From Eucalyptus grandis (Eukaryota > Streptophyta > Magnoliopsida > Myrtales > Myrtaceae), in assembly GCF_016545825.1 (NCBI RefSeq), contig NC_052615.1:23118520-23182519 (forward strand): a stretch of DNA of 64,000 bases. Reading direction: 5' to 3'. Position 1 is the stretch's first letter. Each line of letters opens with the position of its first letter. A model generated the notes under the pieces. That model searched no databases. It was not told the origin of the DNA and worked only from the letters and a program-made list of their open reading frames with translations. Below, one piece after another: positions 1 to 11,519 of the stretch. The translations under genes and the position numbers were made by a program.

Positions 1-1641
1 AAAAACCTCAGTGAAGCTTTCAATGGTAGAATATTAGAGGCCAAGTGCAAACCAATCATCGGCATGCTTGATGATATTCGAGTTATGGTTATGACTAGAC
101 TGCATAGGCAAAGAGATGAGGCTACAAAATGGAGTCGAGACTGTGGCCCTAGGATTGTGAAGAGATTGGATGCAAATATTGCTATTAGTAGGTTCTGCCA
201 TCCAGTTTGGAATGGAGATAATGGATATGAGATTATTCAAAATCAGGATAAGTATGTTGTCAACCTGGATAGAAGAAAGTGTTTATGCCAAGCCTAGCAA
301 CTGAATGGAATTCTCTGTGCCCATGCCATTTGTGCTATTCAGATGGAACAAGAAAACCCAGATGATTACCAACATGATTGGTACAAAAAAACTCATACTT
401 TGCTTCATACTAATTCATGATGCAGCCTATCAAAAGCAGCAAATTTTGGGAGCCAACAAATCATGAAAGCCCTCTACCTTTACCGCTGAAGAAGCAAATA
501 GGAAGGCCAAAAAAGAGACGAAGAATGCAGCAGGAAGAGGCATCAAGTCAAAGGATGAGTAGGACTGGATCAAAGATGAAATGCTCCTATTGTCGCAAGG
601 AAGGGCACAATAAGAAAGGTTGTGAGCTGAAAAAACAGCATCAACAGCAAGATGTAATGGCTGATTTAGTGCTAGGGACAGGACCTATTGAAGAGTTTCT
701 TGTTGGGCCTATTGAAGGGAGGACAGAAGGCCCTGCTATAATGCCTACTAAAGGACAAACAGAAAGCCATGCTGTAAGGTAAGTATCCTCTTTGTCTTAG
801 TAACTTTACAGTTCTTATTCGATAGTGTTGTTGGTCATAATCCTAATACAGTACATTATTGTAAGACCTATTAAAGGGCCAGAAAAAGGCCCTGTTGTAG
901 GCTCAAGTGTAGGGATAGGGATTGGAATGGATAGGACAGCAACAACAACAACTGAGTCCACTGTTGAGCAAACAAGAAAAAAATATCCTATAAGTTGTAC
1001 ATTGCTATATTTGGTCTTTTATGGGCTAAAATTTACATTTGTTATGTGTTTCTCAGGTGAGAAGACGAGCAACTACACAAGTTGCAGAGGTTGCTACAAG
1101 GATTATTGTTGCTGAAAATGATATACCACAGCGAACAAGAGGGGCTCTTGGAAAAAGATTAAGGCAATATGGTTATGAGATTTACACAGATGAACGTACT
1201 GGAATGACTATTTTGAATGTAAGATTTATAGGCCTCATGCATTTAATTTGTTGTACTTCAATTCATTTGGTTGACAATATCACTATGTTCTTATAGCTTG
1301 GAAGAACTTCGGAGGTACTTCTCTCTCAAGGTGGGACAACTCAAGAATCAAGGGTGCAGCCAAAGAAGAGTGCTCCAAAGAAGAAGAAGATGGCGAGTAT
1401 AGCTGCGAAACAACCATCCAAAAAGAACCCAGCACCAGTTCCATCTCAACCAACGATTGGGAGCGGTAGTGATGATATGGACCAACACATGACACATGCT
1501 AGAACAAAAATAGCCGTAGTCAAAAACAAGGAAAAGGAAAATGAGGTGACAAAAAGCCCAGCTAAAGAACCTGCACATCCAGTTCGAAAGAGTGCTCATA
1601 TTATGAATCAATTCAAAGCTCCAAGAGGAAAAGGAGATTAA
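1..1641 (+). pseudogene. Mutator-like (MULE/MuDR) transposase, C-terminal part, decayed
   Basis: The 3' portion of a plant MULE transposase; the catalytic domain lies left of the window. The start encodes the region before a SWIM zinc finger. The SWIM motif is seen as CLC, then 10 residues, then CAHAIC (about 283-333), but the usual Trp after the CxC pair is a TAG stop (295-297). A frameshift follows near 411-417. The next frame carries a GRPKKRRR basic stretch and a CCHC knuckle, CSYC-x4-H-x4-C (about 592-633). Splice-like sites suggest introns near 779-850, 1000-1056 (acceptor TCTCAG at 1051) and 1219-1296 (GTAAGA to TTATAG). The last exon ends at a TAA at 1641 after a Lys/Pro-rich tail. 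The stop and frameshift make it non-coding today. Family assignment rests on the SWIM and knuckle order typical of plant MULEs. Confidence 0.85.
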
Positions 1642-2164
1642 GGTGTTGTCAATATTGACTGATGGGAGGGTGCTGGACATGGTCTTTTTCATGTTTTCTT
1701 TTTTTAGGAGTGTGTGTGTTGGATATTATATCATTGATGGTAGTTGTTGCCCGCAATGTCATTGTTTTTTTTTAAGAGAGTGTTGAACTTTCGATGATTG
1801 GGGAGTGAAGTTAGACATGTTTTTCTTTTCTTTTGTAAACAATCAATCAATGTTAATGGCAAGTACTGGAATGACTATTCATTTTCTCTTGTGTTGGTTT
1901 CGGCTAGAATGCTAGTAAGTCAGTTATGCTGCCATATATTTTATTTTTGCTGTTGTTGCAACGTTGCTGTTGCTGCACTGTTGCTGTTGTTGGTTAAAGA
2001 TGTGGATTATAATGAATTTGTGGGGTTATGATTATATGTGTTTCTACAAGAACACTTTGGGTGCTGGTACATCTTGTTGCATTTGGGTTGGTGTAAGAAG
2101 ATGCACCGGCAACTAAACTAGTGCAAGAACAAGGTGCAAGAACAATGTGCATTTGGAATGTGAC

Positions 2165-2330
2165 GTTTGGCACTAACATGTTCTTTTTAAAAAAACTTGT
2201 GCAACATAAGTGATCACTTTGTAATCGCGACTGTCACTTAAATGATCATTTTTATAAAAATTTGGCACTCAAGTGATCACTATTTACAACTAATGGCACT
2301 AGAATGGTCAATCGTGAATTTGCCACCATC
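2165..2330. repeat. Subterminal TGGCACT/AAGTGATCA repeats of the MULE
   Basis: Several copies of TGGCAC followed by an AAGTGATCA-like stretch lie here. A second cluster with the same words is at 3440-3545, on the other side of the GRF gene. This pattern fits subterminal repeats of a DNA transposon. I could not define exact terminal inverted repeats or a target duplication. Confidence 0.45.
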
Positions 2331-2385
2331 CTTTAATTTCGGCCATGGTTTGCAGTTGCAGCAAACCAGCAAACCAACAAACCAG

Positions 2386-2507
2386 CATACCATTACCAAA
2401 TAAAAAATGCAGCAAACCATTACTAAACAAAAAAATGCAGCAAACCATTACTAAAAGCTTTCAATGCAGCAAACTATTACTAAATAAAAAATGCAGCACA
2501 CCATTAT
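2386..2507. repeat. Short tandem repeat, AATGCAGCAAACCATTACTAAA-like
   Basis: About four imperfect units containing ATGCAGCAAACCATTACTAA follow one another. They lie downstream of the stop of the minus-strand GRF gene and may belong to its 3' untranslated region. The open frame across them on the plus strand is a by-product of the repeat. Confidence 0.6.
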
Positions 2508-2757
2508 ATTTGAAGCAAAAACTAACCAAAACAAACATTGACAATACACAACTAAATAGCAAAACTTTTAAGTGCTCACAACTAATGCATTCCAAGTCCA
2601 ACCTTGCATTTCTACTCATAGATTACAACAACAAAACATTCTGCTTCATACAAAAATTGCAACAAACCAAAAAACACATTTTACTTATAAATAATCCAAT
2701 ACAAGTGCATATTCCATATCTTTGACTATGGTAGACATACAAACTTCTTCTCATTAC

Positions 2758-3192
2758 TCACTTTACATTTGAATAAACTACCCAAGAGAATAAGAACACA
2801 ATCAACGCTCGATAAAAGTTTCTTTCGATTTTCAGCCTTGAAACCTCCCTCTTCAAATGGTCCACCAAAGATGTTAAACCCTTCATTTGAGCTTGCATTG
2901 AGTCGACATCCTCCAACTCGTCCATTAACATAGGTGGAGGTTGATTTTGGCCTTCAAGTAACTACAATATCACCTCTGTCGCTCGATTAGAGAATTTCCT
3001 ATCAACCCATTTGAAATATTGGCACTTCAAGCCTTCTCTATATCTGCCGCACCCATGGAATCTTCTCCCGGGATTCAACCAAGTCCAAGATGTTCTTCTC
3101 GGACTCGGTAACCCACAATAACAGTAATACTCACCATCTAATTCACTTTTCTTATAGGAATGTGAGCCGCTGCTGAAGCTTTTGTTCTCCAT
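2758..3192 (-). pseudogene. GRF-type zinc-finger protein with C-terminal membrane segment (one nonsense codon)
   Basis: A single-exon frame of 145 codons read from the ATG at 3192, chosen because MENKSF begins the usual short Ser-rich leader; an upstream in-frame ATG at 3273 is possible. Residues about 25-60 form a GRF zinc finger: YCYCGLPSPRRTSWT, then NPGRRFHGC, then CQYFKW. Downstream come a Gln/Glu/Leu-rich stretch that could form a coiled coil and a hydrophobic C-terminus (ALIVFLFSWVV) before TGA at 2760-2758. This domain order is common in small plant proteins that lie in and near MULEs. Codon 77 is TAG (2964-2962), so the gene is broken unless read through. It converges with the MULE transposase, suggesting both belonged to one element. 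Its function is not known. Confidence 0.75.
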
Positions 3193-3651
3193 TTGCAAGA
3201 GCAAGCTGATAACTTTGGGAGAAAATCGAAGTATGCACTCGAAATGATCGAATTGGGGATTTAGGGTTTTCAACTTCCAGTTCTAATCAAAATTGAGGAT
3301 TTAGGGTTTCTTATTTGGGGGAAAATGGTAAACGGCATCGTTTTGTTCTTTGTATGCTGATTGTATTCTCCGGTGATCCACGTCGGCGTAAAAAATTAAT
3401 AAAAAAACTGCCACGTCAGATTTCCGGCCAACCAAATTGGCGATGGCACCAAAGTGATCGTTTTTCAAAATTTTTGGCACTTAAGTGATCCGACGGAAAC
3501 TTTTGGCACCAAAGTGAGTACCGTACATAACTTATGGCACCATTAGTGTACTTATTCCCAGCAGACCTAATTCAAATGATTCGGCAAAAACATTATTGAT
3601 CAACTTCATTCTTCAAGGGAATGAACTTCACTTTAGAGAAGAATCACTAAC

Positions 3652-3792
3652 TATTGAGTAGGAGGGGGCAGCGTATTTGAGGAAGTGATCGCTCCATACG
3701 CTCTCATGATATTCCGCCCACCGGCGTTTGACCCCGCCTCTTCTTCCTTTACTCAAAGAAGAAGATGGAATTGCTGAAACCTGAACCAACAT
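3652..3792 (-). pseudogene. Orphan terpene synthase exon 1 (TPS-a type)
   Basis: The 141-bp exon has the same length as exon 1 of the gene at 43258-47101 and ends at the same GTTAGT donor (3651-3646). It encodes 47 residues starting [12 protein letters not shown] and includes RR, eight residues, then W, the N-terminal motif of terpene synthases, followed by SDHFLKYA. There is no stop or frameshift in it. Downstream (leftward) only about 90 bp of intron 1 remain before MULE-related DNA, and no exons 2-7 are visible. So this is a truncated duplicate, cut where the transposon begins. A TATA-like CTATAAATA lies upstream at 3896-3888. Confidence 0.85.
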
Positions 3793-4585
3793 GTTCCCCA
3801 CTATTTTCGTGCTTATGCCGGACTAATCACAAATTGAAGGCTGAGGAGAGGATTTCGCTACGTTGCAGAACATCAACACTTGATGGGTATTTATAGGCAA
3901 CATGTTCATGGCCACCTTGTCACTTTTGGACTTATTTTTAGAGCAAACCAATCACATTTTAATGAATATTAACGTGAGTGAAGATTGGTGAAAAAAAGGA
4001 TATTCTCCTTATTATATAATCAGTCCAATCCACTCCGCCTTTGTACGACATCGGATATTAGTAAATTTAGATGTAGTAAATATGGTTTTATTTTCTATTG
4101 AAATCACTCACAAAAACTTATTTCTTATGAAGTGATGGATTTTGTGTCTCCATGACTAGATCTAGGGTCCTCTTTCGGGGAATTTGTATACTTCCATACA
4201 TACTAGGTGATAATTAACTCTTTGTAACAAGTGGAGTATATTCATAAAATATACGAAGCATATCATTTTCACATAAGTTGCCTGCTTAGTTAGTGGTCCA
4301 TTAGCTCTAGTAAGATCTTGGGTTCAGTTGTCTGAGTCACGACAAGATCTTGGGTCCTCTTTCGGGGAATTTGTATACTTTCCTACATATTGGGTGATAA
4401 TTAGCTCTTTGTAACTGGTTGAGTCTATTCATAAGACATATGAAGCATATCATTTTGAACTAAGTTGCCTACTCAGTTGGTGGTCCATTTGCTCTACCAA
4501 GTTCTTGGATTCAGTTGTCTAAGTCACAACATTCTTATTTTCGCCCTTACATACTATTTATGTTGCCCATGTTTAAATGACGGAA

Positions 4586-4696
4586 AATAAAAGTTTTACT
4601 AAATAGGTTTCTATTCTTTTTTCGTTTTCCGGAATAAAAGAACAAAAATAGTTGTTCCGGGGAACAAAGACAACTTTTGCCAAACAGGCCCTTAAT
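4586..4696. mobile_element. Short TIR element with GTTCCGGGGAAC-like core
   Basis: About 110 bp beginning TAGGTTTCTATTC and ending CAAACAGGCCC, with a near-palindromic TTCCGGGGAAC inside. The paralogous region around 48390 lacks it at this site, so it is an insertion. It resembles the larger elements at 9961, 47791 and 49697. Confidence 0.5.
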
Positions 4697-5054
4697 GTAC
4701 AAAAAAAATGATTTCCATGGATTTAAACCAACAGACTTAGATTGGAAGAAACCAATGTCCGCTTCTAACAAGAATGATATCATTTTTCATAAACCATCAG
4801 ACAAATGATTAATTATTTTATTTGAAAATGCTTTTTATAGAAAATGTTTTCCTTTATCATGAAGATTTCGGTGAAATAGACACACTCCAAATTTAAAAAT
4901 TTATTTTATCAAAATATAAGAAGCAGGACAATAAATGTTAGTTGGACCAGTTTTTCATTTTATTTTTCATTTTGTACATTATCATGCCAACATTAGTGAG
5001 CAACCTTTCAATGGCTCAACTAAAGAACTCTGCTAATTTGAATGTGAAGATTTC

Positions 5055-5062
5055 ACCTGTAT

Positions 5063-5095
<33 letters not shown>

Positions 5096-5117
5096 GGGTC
5101 TGAACCTGTATAGAGTT
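5055..5117 (-). mobile_element. Minimal poly(A) retro-insertion with 14-bp target duplication
   Basis: The 14-mer ACCTGTATAGAGTT occurs at 5055-5068 and again at 5104-5117. Between them lie a run of T and then GGGTCTGA, 35 bp in all. The paralogue near 48755 has a single copy (GTATAAAGTT) and no insert. This is the form of a severely 5'-truncated LINE or SINE product on the minus strand. Confidence 0.7.
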
Positions 5118-5359
5118 CACCACCATCAATTTTGTCAACATCCGTGGACAATCTCTTCATGAAAAATCACTTCTAAAATCAAGGAGTCCAGCGCTCCTAT
5201 GTCTTGCTTAGAGTAACTTCATCCTCCTACCAACTACAAAGTGACATTCTTTTGGTAACAACAACTGACATTTAATTCACATTAGTTGTAGAGTCTTACC
5301 TAGAGATCCTAAAATCAAATGACATAATTTACAATAAGTTATGATAATAAATTATGGTA

Positions 5360-5930
5360 TTCAGCTTTAGCTCCTTTTTTTTAATAGAAAAAGAAAAGTG
5401 GAGTTATTGGCAACAACAACTGACAGATTATACTTCAAAGGCCTACCGACTAGTAAACTGATCTGACATGATTTATGGAAATCTATCCGTACCTTTGTAA
5501 GAAAGGAGTCCTTAGTAGGAATAAGGGTGTCATCCTTCCAAGTACTCTTCCTCTTTTTCTCAATTTTCTTTTGTCCACTTTTTCCCTTTAGTTCGGATAT
5601 GAAGATATTGGTATTGATACAACTCCCTGATACTTTCAAAATTATAACTCATAACCTCACAAATACAATAGTGTGAGTAAAATGTCTAGCATATCTAATT
5701 TTCGATTATAAATATTGTTAATATGCAATTTTACAAGTTTAGCTTAGTCCATTTAACACCTTGAAAAATTACATATAATTATGAACTTGCTATCGCTCCC
5801 ATAATATTAGCAGCTATAATTAATATATGGTACTACTCAAATTCAGTTCATAATGAAATAAACCAGATAGTCCACATATCTTTCGCATTGGTTGGCTCTA
5901 ATGTAAAATTAGGCAAATAAGGAATAAAGG
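5360..5930. repeat. Dispersed unit of the duplicated block, copy 1
   Basis: A non-coding unit with the order: GGTAACAACAACTGACA, a C/T-rich tract with TTTCTCAATTTTCTTTTGTCCA, ATTGATACAACT, and CCACATATCTTTCGCATTGGTTGG. Further copies lie at 7880-8480, 11520-13520, 49010-49530 and 51460-53030. Its nature is unknown. No open frame is conserved between copies. Confidence 0.6.
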
Positions 5931-7879
5931 AAAAAGGATTCTTGAATAATGAGAGTTTGAAATTATTTGTCCACGTAACGGCATGGAAAATTTGATGAAA
6001 GAATTAACTGAATTATTGATATCTTAGAAATCTTTGTAAACAATCATCCTAAAAGCCTTCATTAGTGATCGATAGATTTCCTTATTACCCGGCAAGGCGC
6101 AAATAATGCCCTAGTATTTTACTAATATAAAGTCATATTCCGATTTATATTAGGTGCCATCCACCAAAAGCAATTAACACGACACAAGTCCAACGAAAGC
6201 AGTAATAGAGTATGCACTAATGGTATAAAGAAAACACTACACAAGCGGTCTTATCCATCTTTGATTAGAGGATTTTAACTACTCACTCTCTCATTAACAA
6301 TCAAATCAAGAATGGATAAGCTTGCCTATGAAAAATTTATCTACACCGGGAATTAGGCTTAATAATAGTCCATGGGATGCTTAGGAGTAAATGGGATTTT
6401 AATTGGGCTTTAATTACATACTAAAAAATTCCAAATGAAAAGGTAGGTGCACTGGGGTAACCTAGTGATAACGAGGGCACACTATCTTTTATGAGATCAC
6501 AAGTTCGAGTTATCTCATGAGTAATTCTCTAGTATATGCTTTGTGTATTTCTTACGTTATGTGGAGAGATTTTTTGCTTATGGCATATTGATGACGGGCT
6601 CGTACCTTTATAAGTGGATTAAGTTGTAAGGATTTATATCAAATATTTCGTAACGGCGTGAGATCCCGTATAGGAAGGTATACGCTGATCGTCTGTTCCT
6701 TTCTTTCGTTTATGAAAGAAAAATAAGGATAAGACAAAAACGAGAGTACCAATATAAGCATCCTTGATTGGGTTCGCAAACCCACGAATATATTTTTGCC
6801 TCTCTAGAAGATAAAGTAATTAACTTGAGGGCGGGAAAACAAATGTAAACTTAAAAAGAAGAGAATTCAACCGCCTTAAGCCTGTGATGGTTCTTAGGTT
6901 GCCCCAGTTTGGGAAGTAAATGTTGACACCTTAAGCCCTCAAACATTAAAAGAAGATATTTCAACCACCTTGACATCTTGTCCAATTAACCAAAATGTTG
7001 GCTTAAATCCGATTGCTTGCAACGGCATGAAAACTTTATATTTATACTAAAAACATATTCGCGTGCTCTAGCATGCGATGTATACACCGGTATAATTTAG
7101 TCATCATTAAGTTTTATAAATTTTATTATTTTCCTCCTAAAATCATATTTCTTGGGATTAATACTATTAAAAATCTCAAACTAGTATTTCCATAGACATG
7201 CATACTTATTAACATATGTCAAATATGTCATCATCTACTTCCGTAGACATGCATGCATTTTATTGAGATATTAGACGAAATGTCAATGAAGAGTGGATTT
7301 AGATTAGAGTATCAATTGGGTACTCGTTTGGAAATTTGTTGTGGTATTAACCCTATTTATAGAGCCATTGGGTAGTGAATATTTCAAGAAGCCCTAATGA
7401 TCTATCTTTGCCCAATATCTACATCGCAACAACCATATTTCAATTAATTGTTGGTTTGGAGGATCAAGCTTTACCAATCAAAATTTTCATAATTCTATGG
7501 TCTTTGGTATAGGAAACTTAAATTATTAAAGAAAAGAAAAGGATTTTATTAAACAATGACTTAGGGACACTCGTTAATAAATAAATAAATAAAACTTCAA
7601 TTTTTTTAATGCTATGATTACTCTTGTGTCATGTATAATAAGAGAGATTGAATTATTTGCCGTATCAATTATATCTAACATAACTTTAATATCACGTCAA
7701 ATTTCATAAATCTAAACAGTTTTGGTGGTTATGATAGCTTTTTCTTACTTAATTAGATGGGAGCAATACATGGATGCACCATTTTAAACTCACATCCTCT
7801 GGAATTCGAAATCAAAATAACTCTTCTAAAAGCTTAATTTGCTTCAAAAATCAAGGAGTAAAGAGAGCTCATGTGTCTT

Positions 7880-8480
7880 GTTAAAAAGGAGAGTTCTTGG
7901 CAACGGCAACTGAATTTAATACACATCGGTTAAAAAGTCCTACCTGGAGTTCCTAAAATAGACTATTGAACTGATTTGACATGATTAATAGAAATCTATC
8001 TGTACTTTTGTAAGAAATGATAGTTCTTAGGAGGTACGGTGTCATCCTTCCATGAACTCTCCCCCCGCTGGGTTCTCTTTTTCGCCCGACAGCTCTCTCC
8101 CTCTCTTCTCACGTTTTCTTTTTTTTATTCTTTCTCAATTTTCTTTTGTCCAATTTTTTCCCTTTAGTCTATTTTTTATTTTTGAAAATATTGGTATTGA
8201 TACAGCTTATAGATACTTTCCATACACTACAATATGAGTAAAACGTCTGGCATATATAAAGATTATAATTTTACAAGTTTAGCTTAGTCGATTCAACACA
8301 CTGAAAATTACATATAAGTATGGACTTGCTCTCACTCCCATAGTATGAGCAGTCATAATTAATCAGTGGTGCTGCTCAAATTCAATTCCTAAAGAAATAA
8401 AAGAGATTGTCCACATACCTTTCACATTGATTGGCTATGATGTTAAAGGAGGCAAATAGGGATTTAAAGAAAAAGGATAC
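7880..8480. repeat. Dispersed unit of the duplicated block, copy 2
   Basis: Same order of landmarks as the unit at 5360, including the CTCAATTTTCTTTTGTCCA tract and the ATTGATACAGCTTATAGATAC stretch. The short open frame in the pyrimidine tract is low complexity and not a gene. Confidence 0.6.
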
Positions 8481-9960
8481 TTGAATAATGAGAATTTGAA
8501 ATTATTTATTAATATAACGGTATAGAAAAACTGAAGAAAAAAATAACTGAATTATTGATTTCATAGAAATCTTTCTAAACAGTCATTCTAAATGCCTTGA
8601 TTATTGATCGATAAATTTTTTTATCACACAGCAATGCGCAAATAACACCCGAGTATATTATTTAGATAAAGTCATATTCCGATTCATATTAGGCGCCATC
8701 CACCAAAAACAATTTACAAAACACAAGTCCGATGCAAACATTGATAGAGAAAAAATCCACGAGATACTCGGGGATAAATGGGGTTTTGACCGGCCTTTAA
8801 TTACATGCTAAAAATTCCAACAGAAAAGCTAGGTGTAGTGGCGGTGCTTTTACTTCGTTTTCTATTCTTTTCTTCTTCCTTTTTTTGTAATAGTTTTTTC
8901 TTTTCGGTAAAGTGATATCAACGTTTAGCTTTTATATAATATGGAACACTTGAAACCTTCAAAAATCCAATTCTTAACACTTGAAGTGATTCGGAATTTT
9001 TGTTTACATTTTTTAAAATCTTCTAGAATAATCCTTTGTCACTTTTAGAATTTGGGAAGGTAGTTCCATAAAGTACTTCAATTTTTGGTATAACTAGTAC
9101 TTGAACTAACCTAATGCAAACAAACAGGCTATAAGGTGGTGAAACTATGTATATAATAAGGTTAATTTCAGTCATGTTTGAATAAAGGATTACACTAAGA
9201 CTTAAGGTGAGTGATATCAAAGGCAAGCGTTTTAGTATAAAACTCTTTTTCTTTAGCGACCTTCAATTATGACTGACTTTCAAATTAATATAACAATTTC
9301 TGCGACTACTCGTTTTTGTGTTTCCCAAAAGCTTTCATTGTGACCAAATCTAGCCTTTTGCGTTGCACTCAAGGATAAGAGAATGACGACAATCAAGTGG
9401 GGTAGCCTCGTAATAATGACGGCACACTATTTTTTATGAGATCATAAGTTCGAGTTATATCATGAATCAATAGGGTTGCAATAATAGGCTCTTACATTTA
9501 TAATGGGACTAATTCGTAATGACTTGTATCAAACATTTCCTAAAGGCGTGAGATCTTTTAGAATAATGCACTCACACTAAACTATGCCATGGACACGCAC
9601 TTAAAAAATGACCCCCCAAAAATATATGTTATATCTTTGGCCAGAGTTACTTTTGTTATAAGAGGAAGAAGTCCATTCAATGCCACTTCAGTTCTTTAAA
9701 TATAAACATTTTCAATGGTTATGACAGCTTTTTCTGACTTGCCTAGATGGCCGGGAATCATACGTTACCTGTATGCACCATCCTAAACTCGCATCTTTTG
9801 AAATTCGAAATGAAAATAGCTCTTCGAAAGCTTAATTAATTTCTGGAATCAAGGAGTCCAGAGCAGCTCCTATGTATTGTTTAGGGTGACTTCATCCTTC
9901 TACCAACGACTTCTTATTTGTAACAACAACTGACAATTAATACAAACATTAGTTATATAG

Positions 9961-11507
9961 GAAGCGCATGGAAACATTTCTGCTCTTTTTTTGTTCCTGG
10001 GAACAGAAACAAAAAAAAGTGTTTCTGTTCCGGGGAACAGTTTTTGAACAAAAGAACGCGTTTGGTAAGTGTAAAAAAAAACTGTTCTTGAAATAAAAAA
10101 AGAACAGAAACATGTTTGGTAACTGCAGTCAATTTCTGTTCCTAGAATAGAAAAAGAACAGAAACACGTTTGGTAAAAGACAAAAATGTTGAACTAACTT
10201 GTGTAAAACAGATCATACGTTGCATTTTGAGCTACAAGAAATACATAGTAATGCTACATATAGAATGCAACCATGAAATTCAGCCAACACAAGGCAGCAT
10301 TACCCTTAGTTATTACCTTCTTACGATGCCACACAACCACGCTGCGGCCCGACTTCGGCTGGTTCTCCCCCTTGGTGGTGAAATCGTCGTTGAACGCCCT
10401 TGCCACGTGCTTCACCAGCCTATCCATACCACATCACCATGAGCAACAAAACAACAATCGAAGGAAACCCCAATCCAATCGATGAATTGAAATTCCCCCC
10501 CTTCCAAAACTGAATCAAGCAACAGCACAACATCACTCGAAGACCCTACGGAATTGAAGGATCCACCTAGCAGCAGTTGCTGCTTCGAGCGAGCTCCAGC
10601 AGCTCGCTGCAGCTGCTGCTCGAGCAGCAGCTTGAGCAGCAGCTCCACACTGGAGCAGCAGCTCCAGCAGCTCCAGTCGAGCTGCAGCTGAACTCGAGCA
10701 GCAGCTCGCTGGAGCTGCGCTCGAGCAGCTCCAGCTCGAGCAGCTGCTCGCTCGAGCTGTTGGCAGAGCTGCTCTGCCGCTCGAGCTGCTGGCAGAGCTG
10801 CTATGCCAGCTCGAGCAGCTCGCTGGAGCGCTCGAGCTGCTGCTCGAGCTGGCAGAGAGCAAGCAGCTTGAGCGAGCAGGCGTCCCAGAGGCTCGAGCGA
10901 GCAGCCGAGCAGCCGTCCCAGATCTGCCGCAGATCTGGGCGAGCAACGCTCGCTTGAGGCTCGAGCGAGCCGTCCCAGATCTGCCTCGCCAAAGCCCATT
11001 GTTGACCGGAGAAGGAGGAGAACCAGAAAACCTACCTGGATTCGGAGCTTCAGCCGGTGGAGTCGGAGTGAGTCGCCGGAGAGACGAGGCCGAGTGGGAG
11101 GCGCCGGAGAGAAGGGAGACACGCCGGAAAGTTGCCGGAGACAGCCGGTGCGTCGGCGTCGTTCTTCGCCGGAGCGTTGGCCGAGTGAGGAGTCGCCGGA
11201 GAAGGAGGACGAACGAAGGAGAAGGGGACGAACGAAGGAGAGCACGAACGAACGAAGTGTTCCCGTTTCGTTTTTTGTTCTTTTCATTTTTGTTCCTTTC
11301 GAGCGTCCAAGAAGTGTTTCTCAAGGCTAGAAACAACAATTTGTTGTTTCTTTTTTTTGTTTCTATTTTGTTCCGGGAACAAAAAAACAAAAAAAGAACA
11401 TAAACCCAACCAAACGTGTTTCTGTTCTTTTTTTGTTCCCGGGAACAAAATCTGTACAAAAGTGTTCCAGAAACACTTCTTTGGAGCGTTTCCATGCACG
11501 CCCATAG
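9961..11507. mobile_element. TIR element with GC-rich, CTCGAG-rich interior
   Basis: An insertion defined by the paralogue: at 12731 the sequence reads ATTAGTTATATAGTCTTACCT without a break, while here ATTAGTTATATAG (ending 9960) and TCTTACCT (from 11508) are 1.5 kb apart. Ends are inverted: GCATGGAAAC near 9965 and GTTTCCATGC near 11488. Both subterminal parts carry GTTCC(C/T)GGGAAC palindromes. The middle (10320-11260) is strongly GC-rich, unlike its AT-rich surroundings. Long frames exist on both strands (for example 10412-11287) but are low complexity, rich in Ala, Arg, Leu, Gln and Ser. I do not call a protein. No transposase is seen, so it is non-autonomous. Confidence 0.65.
10570..10900. 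repeat. Self-complementary GAGCAGCTCGAGC repeat array
   Basis: About 330 bp made almost entirely of GAGCAGC, AGCTCGAGC and GCTGCTC words. These are each other's reverse complements, so the array reads similarly on both strands and could fold into many hairpins. It sits in the middle of the TIR element. Confidence 0.75.
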
Positions 11508-11519
11508 TCTTACCTGGAG

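Noticed and set aside
2345..2725. 126-codon plus-strand frame
   Set aside because: It is produced by an AT-rich tandem repeat with Lys/Asn/Gln bias and no domain. It lies in the 3' region of the GRF gene.
10412..11495. Overlapping long frames (291, 320 and 149 codons) on both strands
   Set aside because: They follow the strand-symmetric GC repeat, which cannot form stop codons. Composition is low complexity and no domain is seen.
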